Assembly (NCBI GenBank): GCA_034008185.1
Contig: CM067086.1
Location: 11,408,507-11,472,506, forward strand
DNA length: 64,000 nt
Direction: 5' to 3'
From: Gorsachius magnificus
Lineage: Eukaryota > Chordata > Aves > Pelecaniformes > Ardeidae
The notes beneath the pieces were generated by a model. The model ran no database searches. It was not told the DNA's origin and worked only from the letters and a program-made list of their open reading frames with translations. Both the position numbers and the translations under genes were made by a program. Shown here one piece after another: positions 13,277 through 53,782 of this stretch (the stretch's first letter is position 1; every line of letters begins with the position of its first letter).

Positions 13277-14268
13277 TTTTTTTTAATATATATGAGTACC
13301 TGAACCGTGTCGTTACCCTGAAGAACGGACACTGTTGAAAACACCTGATAGGGATACATCGTCAGCAAACTTACTTATGGGGCGTCATCTTTGCACCAGC
13401 CTCACGACGTTGTGGCCTCGAACCAAAGTTTTCTACATTAAAGCGCTTTTTACGGAGAAGTTTTGAAATAAGCGCTTGCGAAGGCGGCACCCACCGGGCG
13501 CCCCGCGTCGGCTACCCCGCGGCCGAGGCGAGCTCAGGCGGGCTGAGGTGGGCCGGGGCCGGGGCCGGGCCGGGGCGGCGCGCCCCGGGTAGCTCCCTCC
13601 CACGCCAGCGAGGAGCCATGTGACAGAGCGACTTCTGTCTCGAAGCCGCCGAAGGGGAAAGGGCCGCCGCGGCGCGGGTGAGGAAGGTTTCCCTCCGATC
13701 CTCCGGCTCCCACTGAGGCCGCGGCCCCGCGGGGAGGGCGCTGTCCCTGTCCCTGCCCCCGCCACTCCCCTCACCGCAGGTGCAGCCGCTGGAGGAGCGG
13801 CGCCGGTCAGCGCCCGGAGCGGCTGACCCCTCCCGGGCGGAGCAGCCCCCGCCGCCGCGGGCGGTACTCTCCTCAGAGAGGTACGGACAGGGCGCGCGCC
13901 CCTCCTCGCCCCGCCCCGCCCGGGTGACCGTTAACGGCGCCGCTCGCTCCCCGCGCCAGGGCTGGGCGGCAGGGGGCTGCACCCCGTGCCCGCCGCCCCC
14001 CCCCCGCTTCAGTGCTCTCCTTCCGCCTGCCCCTGGCCACACCTGCTGCGGAGCCGCCCCGGGACGCGATCGGGGGCCAAGGGCCGGGGAAGGGGCGGCG
14101 CGGCACTGCGGTACCAGGGCGGGCGGGTGGCCGGCGGTGAATGCGGCAGAGGGGAGCGGCAGCATCTGGCGGGAGCAGCTCCTCCCTCCGCCTCCTCTGC
14201 CGGCGGCTTCTGACAGACTCTTTCCAGCCGGCGGGAGCGCCGGTGGCGGGGCCCGGCCCTGCCCCAGC

Positions 14269-44296
<30,028 letters not shown>

Positions 44297-46360
44297 TTAC
44301 AGATTCAAACATTTCACCCCTAAGCAGGATCAGATGCTAATTAACACTGAATCATCTGTCTTTGATGCTGCCAAGACGTAACTGAACAGTACAGAGAAAA
44401 ACAAAGCATCTATGGAAGGTAAACAGCGTTTGCTGTTATCTTTTACTGCATTATTCTCATTGCCAAAATTTCAGTTTCTACAAACATTAGGCTTTGTATG
44501 GTTGCTGTAAATATTAAGTGCAAACTCAGAATCATGTAATACTTGTTTCATACCGTCTTAACTGTGCACTATATTGCAGGTTGGAAAACAACAGTGAATA
44601 TTCATAGTGCATCTGTGATATATGCACCTTAGGATTCTGCAGATGCTGACAGTATATGCACACCTGGCTTTGTCCCGCTAGTCTCAGTAGCAATCATAGC
44701 ATTTAGCACTGTTTAGCAAAGTTTAACCCTTTATTTCGTATGGAGTGCATCATTTCGAAGCTACCCTTTCATTCTGGAAGGTGTTCTGACAGTTATACTG
44801 GAAAACAAGAAAAACCAAAATCCAGTAGTCTTGTTTAATGACTAATTACTTCCTGTTGTCATGTAGGATGTCTCTGAAGAACACCAGATGAATGCTTTTT
44901 AATCTAGTAAGTAGAAAACACGGTGTCAAAATCATCACTATTGTACATTGTAATAATGAGTCTAAAATTTGCCTTGAAAGTTGAGAACATTTTTTATTGC
45001 TTTGTAATGAGAATATGTGGATATGCTGGTTCAAATACTTGGAAATTTATGCAGATAATTTTGGTTGCATGTAAAGAGAAATTTTTTACTTGAACAAGGG
45101 AAGTGTTCTTATGAATCAGTGGTAGAAACTCCAGACCTGGGTTCTGGTCCTACTTCTGACATCTTTTTACACATTTGTGTTAGTTTGTATTTTAGCCAAT
45201 TAGATTTGAATGAGAAGTGTAACTGTATTTATACAGAAGCTAGCCCACTTGCAGTACATCATTTCAAATCATGTTATGTTAAACTTCTGATTTATGATGG
45301 AGTGGCTAGTAAAATACAGCTACTGGGATATTTATCACTTCCAATCTTTTTTTCTATTTGCTCATCCTTCTTAAGACATAGTAGTACTCATTCAGAAAGG
45401 CTTAAACATAATAACATGCTAGCATCTATGTCCTGTAGAAGCTGCACGTAGTTTCACAGCAAAAAAAGACTCAAGGCTAGGGGCAGCAGAGGATGTTGAT
45501 GCCTGGAAGTCCAACATTACGCTACTTAATTTGAAAGCCTGTAGTCCCTATGCTAGGATCGTAAGCCTATGGTTACAGACATGGGTATCTTCATATAATA
45601 CATAGGGAGGTTAGGCACCTTCAAACATGAATTCAGAATTAATGCATACGAAGCAAATAACGAATACTAGCCATTCAAGCCTCACTAGACCTAGAACCCT
45701 GCATCAGACATCTTGTATTTCTTAGGCTGGGCCCTTCTCCTGGGGCTTGGGCACCTACATCCTTCCTTTCAAGAGCTGATCAGGTCTCGCTTTCCCTTGT
45801 AAATGCAGCCAGAAGTAGCAGTGGTGACATCACCAGTACCAAACAACTCATTAACAGCATAAAGGTATATATGCATTGAAGACATACACTCTCTCCTCAG
45901 GCTGTTCAAAGCAATACCTACGAGGATACTTTTTTTAATGTCCCTGCTGTCCTGAATAGTGATTGCAGGGAAATGGCACCAAAGTAAGGGAAGGAGGAAT
46001 TCGCTGTTGCCTCCTATAACTGTGCAGCCCTCTAAGAACCACTTAAGAGAGATTAAGGCCCTTAGGAAGCAGCCTGGAAGTAAGGGTGGCCAAGGCACAG
46101 GAGCAGAGCTCTGGCCATCCATTACAGTTAGCCAGCGTCGTGCACAGGGAGCTTCAGTGATTGCGGATGTTCTTGATCCAAAATATGGTTGCAGACAGGT
46201 GGTGAGAGACTTCACTTTAGCTCTTCAGTGACCTAGCCTAATGCCTGCAGCGTTCAACTAGTGCCAGATTTTGTGTTCCTTGTGCAGCTAAAAATTGTGT
46301 GAAACCGTGTTATGCTGCTCAACTCTATGATAATAAAATTGTCCAAAGTTCTTAGTCAGC
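44297..46360 (+). other. AMPD3: AMPD3 3' UTR (probable extent)
   Basis: AT-rich non-coding sequence between the AMPD3 stop codon and the first well-placed AATAAA followed by a GT-rich element. It has no intron signs. Open frames inside it on either strand (for example 45065-45451 + and 45769-46215 -) have no recognisable protein and are probably chance. An earlier poly(A) site is not excluded. Confidence 0.6.
46332..46337 (+). terminator. AMPD3: Candidate AMPD3 poly(A) signal AATAAA
   Basis: Canonical hexamer, followed about 20-40 bases later by a GT-rich stretch (GTGCCTGTTGGTC). It lies about 2 kb past the stop and before the CR1 insertion at 47 kb. This is the best-placed signal downstream of AMPD3; another cluster occurs near 48265, beyond the CR1. 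Confidence 0.55.
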
Positions 46361-46998
46361 AGTGCCTGTTGGTCTCACTCTTAAAAACTTCAATAGCTCA
46401 TATAACACATTACCAGGATTGGCGAGTGTCCTTTTCTTAGGATGAAGTCTGAAAACAGTGGTTCAAGCATTTTAGCTGCATCAAATGCAGATATCTTATT
46501 TTCATTAGTAAAACTTACTAATAGTATCAACATAGCATTATTTACCTGAGAAAAGCATCTGTGTCCAGGATAAATAAGCAACATGCTTGGTTTGAAGAAT
46601 TTAAATTTTAAGTATTTTAATCTGATAAACATTGCTTTACTTGGGTTGTTCCACCTGAAGGTTGCTATTAGCGCTGCTTATGTTGTCACTTAGATTTCTT
46701 ACTTAGTTTTCTTAATATGATACCAAATTCATATATGTTTAATACCTTTTCTGCTTTCCTTACCTCAAACACATCAGGTTCTAATGTCTGTAGCTCTTAT
46801 TAAAGGAAAAAAACAAAACTGGATTTGAATATTCAGTTAATGGACAGTAATTGGGATTTTGACAGTAACAGTAACACACAAGTGGCCATGACCACACATT
46901 CTGCTTTCTGTGCTTCCTTGTGTGCTGCTTTTAAGAATAAATAGAGCTAATAGTGTCATACATAGAGAAACAAACCGACAACCTTTCAACCTTCCACT
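46361..46998. other. Gap between AMPD3 poly(A) site and CR1
   Basis: AT-rich, nothing recognised. Confidence 0.5.
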
Positions 46999-47466
46999 AC
47001 TATCCCGAGGAGGGCCACAAAAATGATCCGAGGGCTGGAACACCTCTCCTACAAGGACAGGCTGAGAGAGTTGGGGTTGTTCAGCCTGGAGAAGAGAAAG
47101 CTCTGGGGAGACCTTATTGTGGCCTTTCAGTACTTTACTTAAAGGCGGCCTATAGGAAAGACGGGGACAATCTTTTTCATAAGTCCTGCTGTGACAGGAC
47201 AAGGAGTAATGGTTTTTAAAGGAGGGGAGATTTAGACTGGATGTAAGGAAGAAAGTTTCTACAATGAGGATGGTGAAACACTTGAATGGTTTGCCCAGGG
47301 AGATGGTAGAGACCCCATCCCTAGAAATGTTCAAGGCCAGGTTGGATGGGGCTCTGAGCAACCTGATCTGGTTAAAGGTGTCCCTGCGCACAGCAGGGGG
47401 GGTTTGGACTAGATGACCCCTAAAGGTCCCTTCCAACCCAGAGCATTCTATGAGTCTGTGATTCTT
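46999..47466 (+). mobile_element. CR1 LINE, 5'-truncated 3' end
   Basis: Recognised from the avian CR1 3' region: GAGGAGGGCCACAAAAATGA near the start, the block around CTGGAGAAGAGAAAGCTCTG, CCTTCCAACCCAGAGCATTC near the end, and an octamer-like terminus (ATTCTATGAGTCTGTGATTCT). It holds only the last part of the reverse transcriptase frame and the 3' UTR. It carries internal deletions and stops, so it is a dead copy. It lies just past the AMPD3 poly(A) signal in the same orientation. The antisense open frame 46837-47436 is a shadow of it. Confidence 0.93.
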
Positions 47467-48959
47467 TTTGTTGTCTTTTAATTAGGCAAAAGTTACTGAT
47501 TCTCAAGTTCAGTTCTTCAGCTTCTTTTCTTTTGTAAAGTTGCACTTTTGTTCTAATGCATGGCTGTTCAAAATAACCTTGCGGCCTGAGGATACATATG
47601 TACTGAAGGGCAGCTCCAGTGTTGCAGTGTTACTGGCACCTGTATTACTGTTGTACACATTTACTCAAATGCAAGCCAGGGCAGCTGCTGATTCCCCCCG
47701 CCACAACACTGAGATCAAACCTGGTTATACCACAGCTTATGTATGTTTTACTCAACCAGAAAGGGACTAGAAGAACATCACTGTAGGTGGTGATTGGGGT
47801 GGGTGTTGCTTCAGAATGGGAGAACATCCTCTTTTCTCATCATTTCATTGGTGTTAAGGTTCAAACATTGTTCAAGACTTCCTTAAATCTGTTAGCTCAG
47901 AGCATTTTATACTTTCACCTAAAAGGGTTAATTATGGTTATTTGATGTTTACAACACATCTATCTGAAAAATTTCTAGTGATGCTCTTCCATTCTGTTAT
48001 GTTACTTTAGCAAACTTAAGGCATTTGCTCTGTCACTGGATAATAAATTTTTTTTTATCTCATCTCACCCCCATGCTACCTTATGTTCTCATATCATTGT
48101 TCTTTACTTGCGGCTAAACCCTTCTGTTCTATTTATTTGCCTAGTTAAAATCTAAGTCTGAAAAAGGTGGGTAGGGGGGGGATGTCTGTAAAGACTGCTT
48201 TTTCTTTCTGTGCCTGGGTTAAATGATGTTTCTCTTCTGCCTTTTGTGGAAGCATTAAACATTACGCTAATAAATAAATTATAAAAGAATAAGATTGGGG
48301 TTTTGTGTGTCTATACCTCTCAACAGAATTGTAGCTGCTCAAAAGCTCTGTGTTTAAGTAGAACTAAACCCCTATGCAATTAAATTGTTAGCAGTGCAGA
48401 AGAGTAAACCAAAATTAAGAACCACCACAGCATGAAAACTGAAAAAAACCCCAACTAGCGGAGATAATAAGCAACGTTTAGGAGAAGGGGTTAAAAGCTT
48501 AGCTGATATAAAGCAATTCACTGTTGATGAAAACCAACTGTTCCAATTTATGCCAACAGAAGACCTGGCATTAAGTCCTGAAGTGAAATTGTATTGCAGG
48601 GCTGCCCCCACTGTCTTGGTGCCCTGCTCATCCAAACCAGGCATCAGGGCAGGGCATGCGGCACCTCTTCCTGACCCCGCAGCCTCATCTTGGTATTAAA
48701 CTGAGAGTCAACACACCTGAACCTGGGAGCAGGAAAGCAGTTCTGACACTCGCAGTTGAAACTATTTAAGCAGTACACAGAATAACTTTATGTGACAAAA
48801 AGAACACAACTAAGAAGCCAACAAGTGACAAACTGAAACAGTATCAACACAGACATTCTGCTATAGTCAAGATGACTTCTGAGGGAAAAAAGTTTAACAC
48901 AAATTACTTTCCTCATTAGGGAATGCAGTAAAGATTTTTAGATGAAGATTAAAATGTGT
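47467..48959. other. Spacer between the convergent genes, after CR1
   Basis: AT-rich with a G run (48175-48181) and plus-strand AATAAA hexamers near 48265 that could serve AMPD3 read-through. No gene is recognised. Confidence 0.5.
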
Positions 48960-48979
48960 CTCTTTCTGTACACAAACCC

Positions 48980-48985
48980 TTTATT
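48980..48985 (-). terminator. RNF141: Candidate RNF141 poly(A) signal (distal)
   Basis: Minus-strand AATAAA followed by GGGTTTGTGTACAG, a GT-rich downstream element. It would give a 3' UTR near 4.65 kb and leave about 2.6 kb to the AMPD3 poly(A) site. Confidence 0.4.
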
Positions 48986-50983
48986 TTTGTACACAAGCAG
49001 CACTCCTGAAGCGCAAGAGTACAGATCCATCTGTAACTGAAGAATGGGTATTTTCCCCCCCACCACCTCTCAAAGCACTAAATATCAATGTTAAGCAGCA
49101 TCGAGAATAGTATCTATAATAGCGAGACACCAACACCGCTAATTCATTAATCATTAGCTGTGACTAACATGCACACTCTCATATAAGAAAATATTTTTTG
49201 GAAGGTCTGTTAAAGTGAGTTGGAACCACATCAACATGGAAGCATAGACTTTTGTATCAAAACCCTACCTTGTTCCACACACAATCAAATTCCAGAAGGG
49301 CAGGTTTCTGACTAATTTAAACTTAATTCATAAAAACACCTTGTATTTTTAAATAGCACTTTGAACCAAAGAAGAGTGCTCATTTCATTACCTGTTGGAC
49401 AATACGCTTCACTCACACTGGGCAAAGTTCCATCCAAGTTCACAAAACTGATAATTTTTTTTCTTTTATTTCAAGCCTACAAAACCCATGCCCAGTGTTT
49501 AGTATTTTAATCTCAATTAGGTTATGTTAGTGAGGCAAGGAACAGGTAAGCAATCATCTGCTAATTAACATCCAGACAGACCAGATACAAAAGCAGGTGT
49601 CAGATCCCTCACAGACCTAACATTCATTGGAACATGGCTAGTTCACAGCAAAATGCATTACCTGATGATTGTACACTGTGGTTACTGGAAAAGAACACTG
49701 TCCCATTAATTGGGTTAATTTCAGCTACACATAGCAACAGGAAAAGAATGTTCAGTCTTTGTGTTGCTGTATGATAAATCCTAGGCCTTACAACTGAATA
49801 TTGGAAGAAATGTCAATTAAAAAAAATCAGTTTTCAAATTACTGATTTTTAAGAAACACTTATGAGGAAGCAGAATTCCATTCACTGCCTTAACACATGT
49901 GAGGAAAAAACTTGATGGTAAGTTATCTTCAAGAGTGGTTTAACAACAGAAAAACAAAGAAAATAATTACTGTAATATTAGTCACAATATAATTCTTCCA
50001 TTACAGAGCATGTGTATTTAGTGGATACAGAAGTAAAGAATATGTTATGCAGTGTCAGGAATTAAGGCCAGGCAGGTTAACATACAGCTCCCACTTACAC
50101 CAAACATCTGTAAGGCTCCCTGAGGAGGCTGCTCCAGGATTCAGCAGGACACAAAGCACCAAGAACCACAACTAAAATGGTCCTTCTAAAAATAATGCGT
50201 TTGGCACATACAGCTACGCAGGGGTAGAATTTAACAGTTCAGTTCAAACCTATAGCACAGAGATCTCACTGTTTGCCTTGTGTTTCCAGAACTGGAATGA
50301 GTATGGGTTAGAAAACCTCTATAATTATATACAGAATTATTTTTAAAGGAAAGATATGAAAGTTAAATATGCCATTTCCCACTTAAAAAAGAAACATGCA
50401 CATTACATTGACATGGTGTCTGAACTTGAAACCTAGTAAATGTAAACATTTGTTAATTCCTCAAGTACACCTACCTCCCGGTGTGTCTCACAACTGGTAA
50501 GTTTTCCAATTTTAATTTCCTGATCTGTTAATGAATTCCTCTCCCATTTCTCACTTGACTTCGAAAGATCCAAACGGATAAACCAAGTAACTAGACAGAA
50601 GAAACAGTTACATTAATTATATACTTCGATTCTTATTAAAATCCATGAGAAATCTGAGAAGACAGACTACTCCAAACCTTAGCATTCTTAAGCTTTATAA
50701 TACTATCAGAAACATGAGGGAAAGAAACCTGCTCCTCAGTACTGTCCTTTTAAGAAGTAGAGTTGTTTAATTCTTCCCATCACTGCAGAATGTTCCAATT
50801 TATTTGTTTTGACAAAATAGAAGAATCAGTGAGTCTTTTTTGCAGAGCTGCATTTAAGCTACCTTGTTTTATCAGCTACTTTTAACCACACCATACAATG
50901 GAACTGTATTTAGATTAAAATTCAGTTTTCAGACTTTTGTGATCTTAGGCTTAAAAGAACTTTGACATTTCTTCCAAAGTAAC

Positions 50984-50989
50984 TTTATT
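50984..50989 (-). terminator. RNF141: Candidate RNF141 poly(A) signal (internal)
   Basis: Minus-strand GCAATAAAG, canonical hexamer about 2.65 kb past the stop. The downstream sequence is T-rich rather than strongly GT-rich. One of several candidates. Confidence 0.35.
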
Positions 50990-53631
50990 GCACAATTCAT
51001 ACACGAAGTTTAATATACTGGAATTTCCTTAGCTATTAATACAATCTACAGCATTTAAATTACAATTTCACATTAAACCTGTAAGAAATCTTAACACAAG
51101 GAAGTTTAGTTTGTGCTAATGCCCCCACCAACAGCTTTTCATAGCAATTCACATTTCCAGGGTCTAGCTTCTGGAACCCATTGCCATGTCCCCACCAATG
51201 TGATTCCTTTTCCTTTTTCAAAATTGTTCACTAAAAGTAGCACTTCAGACTAGGTAATATGAACCAGTACCAAATTACTAGTTTTTCAGTGTTAGTGTAC
51301 CTATTATCCCATATAACATACAGTACATATATTTTACAAGGCACACATTACAGTAGCTACATCACAGCAGTGTGAATTACAGTAAGTTAATTAAAAAAAA
51401 AGCTGTACAGAATACAAAGTTTACTGTTTCACTATTTAAATAATTTTTGCATTAAATTGTAATTGCAAGTGTCATTATGCTGCAATTAACAACCTGTTTG
51501 CATCATTACAAAATTACATTTTAAGAAGTTCATGTAAGTTCTCAGCAGAAAGTCAACTTATAAAATCTCAGTTCAGAAGTAAAAGTATTGAAATACTTGA
51601 AAAATAAAGTTAGCTTGAAGCTTTAATTCAGATGCTCTTTCTGTTCCAGTGATATAAAAAGTCTAAAAAATTCAAAGATTATTTTGAAGTTCTGAACATG
51701 GACTAATGCAAGCTCAAAAAGCAAAAAGAAACCGAACTGGTGTGTGATTAGGAATATTTGCAAATATTTTAGTGGAAAATCCCTGACCATTAACAATTTT
51801 CAGCCCAAATAATAACTGCCTTTATGCAACCAAACAGTCCATACATTTTCTGAACAAAATCTCATTGATATCAAAGAATTAACACAGGAAAAAAATTAGT
51901 TCCAAGCTATATACATTCATAAATGGAGTTTTCAATAGTTAAATACAGATTTACACAGTCAGCCATACTGGCCTTCAGATGATACACACAAGAGAAGTAC
52001 GTTGCTTATCTGTCTTAACATCTATGATAAATTTGACAACTGTGCCATAAGCCAAGCTCAAATGGGTGCCATTTGCTATGCAGGTTCCTTAACAAATAGA
52101 CGTATAATAGAGAAATTCCCAGGATCTGATCCCCAATGTAATTAAATTATTTTGTAGCCAATTACGAAAAATAACCCAAATGTGCATATCTACATGTGGA
52201 CATGCTTTTTAGTTCAGAACCTGTCTGCGATAAAAGGCCTTAGCCTTATGGCATCATTGAATTTTAACAACTATGGTAATTAAAAATGCAGCCTTACAGT
52301 AAGCAAGATTTATGCTTATATTCCCTCAAATGCTACACTTGAGTATTTCTCACTCAATAGCCTCAAGTTAAGAGAGTGGTATTTGTTAATATATATTCAA
52401 AAAAATAATAAATTAGTTCTTTACAATAGCAGTTGATTTCCATAACATTATTTATGCAAAAGAGGCTGAAGATGGGTTTCCTGAATACTAACAATTTATT
52501 TTAGACTAAGCTCAGCTCTTTAAAGATTTTACTCTGCTAGACACAGAAATACACTCTTGCACTCCAGTTGTGATATCCCTTTTCCCAAGTTGTCACATGC
52601 ACATCTCATTGCAAGCAACATTAGAAGTTTCTTCTCTGCTACATAAAATATTGCACTTGTAGATATAAAGCACAGCACCCTTACTTAGATTATCACCTTA
52701 TAACTCTCAGTATACGTTGTAACTCTGATTTCACAAAAACTCAAGAGAACCAGATAAAACCGCAACATGAGACTAAACTACCCCTTAACTGCTAATTCAA
52801 ATAAAGTAATTCTCTTCAGATATGCTTAATGTTTAAAAACAATGTTGGCTGTTCTTCATCAAAAAAACTATAAAGAAACTGATTTACATTTTTTTAGAAG
52901 TGTGTATGAATGAAACTATGCTAAATATCATGTTTAAAAAAATATTCTGAGAGAATCTTGTTAGAAGAATAAAGGGAAATGCACAAGTACATTTACAGAG
53001 CTGCCTACGCTCTCCAAAATAGATTTAAAATAATTAATACTAAAACTCATAACAGGTCAGATTGAAATCGGTATCTGTAAGCACTAAAAGCAGCAATAAC
53101 TGGCTACTGAAGAACAGGCAGAGGGACTTCAAGTTTCAGCAGTAAGATTTCAAATTAATAATCACTAGTGCTAACTCATCTTCATTCACATTTGTCATGA
53201 AACTAAAGGAGACTGCTTTTAAGGATAAGAACGGGGAGGTCAAGCCATCTGACATGGTTCACCTTCTGTAGCAGTACACTGCAAAGTTCAAACAGCAGTT
53301 ACCAGTTGTACTTGTGCTGTTACAAATTGCTTCATCTAGTAGTTGAAAGGTTAATTAATATCAGAGGTTGCTGTTAAAATAAACTTCATTAATGATCAAA
53401 GAGTTTACTGAAAGTACAGATTAATAATTAAGACTGCACACCCATACATGGGGTCATATACCCCGTGTTTGAAAAAAGCAGCGTAGATTCACAGCAGCCA
53501 AGGAGAGAAGTAACAGACAGACTGTGGAAGAACGGCAATGAGAGGTAAAAACATTTTTTGTGGAAAAAAAAAAATGTTTGTGAAAACAAAAGCTTCAAGT
53601 GCTTCTGCTATTATCAGCTTGTTGGCCAGTG

Positions 53632-53782
53632 TCAGGGTCTGTGAGGCTGGCCCGCCTCATCTACCATGTTAAGTATATAAGTAGCGATATCATCTTCTGT
53701 AGGTGCATCTGAGACTACCCAAGAATCACTCGCCCCAGTCACTTGCCGCCGGCAGACAGGACAGCTTCTGTGACGATCACTC
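53632..53782 (-). CDS. RNF141: RNF141 terminal coding exon (RING C-terminal half)
   Basis: Residues 181-230 and stop [17 protein letters not shown] supplies the last two zinc ligands (Cys188, Cys191); [19 protein letters not shown] and the C-terminal QPHRP follow. Acceptor CCTCACAG|G. Confidence 0.97.

Larger units (their letters stand above)
931..13429. other. 12.5 kb upstream flank of AMPD3 without a recognised gene
   Basis: AT-rich DNA. Open frames are all short (under about 115 residues) and match no family I know. I looked for adrenomedullin, the usual neighbour upstream of AMPD3 in vertebrates, and did not find it. Small structures noted separately are an alternating purine-pyrimidine tract (4592-4618), an A/C-rich tract (6908-6970), irregular TTTGCAACT repeats (12727-12790) and a TTTGG repeat (13254-13276). 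A short more GC-rich patch lies at 7690-7880. Alternative upstream AMPD3 first exons, known in mammals, could lie here but none can be supported. Confidence 0.55.
48960..53631 (-). other. RNF141: RNF141 3' UTR (maximum plausible extent)
   Basis: AT-rich sequence downstream of the RNF141 stop with no protein-coding signs on either strand. Minus-strand AATAAA hexamers occur at about 52494-52499, 50984-50989, 50799-50804, 49465-49470 and 48980-48985. The UTR could therefore end after roughly 1.1, 2.6, 2.8, 4.2 or 4.7 kb, or use several sites. Confidence 0.5.

Noticed and set aside
45769..46215. 148-residue minus-strand frame in the AMPD3 3' UTR
   Set aside because: No recognisable domain and no context; probably chance.
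46837..47436. 199-residue minus-strand open frame
   Set aside because: It is antisense to the CR1 element and flanking sequence, not a gene.
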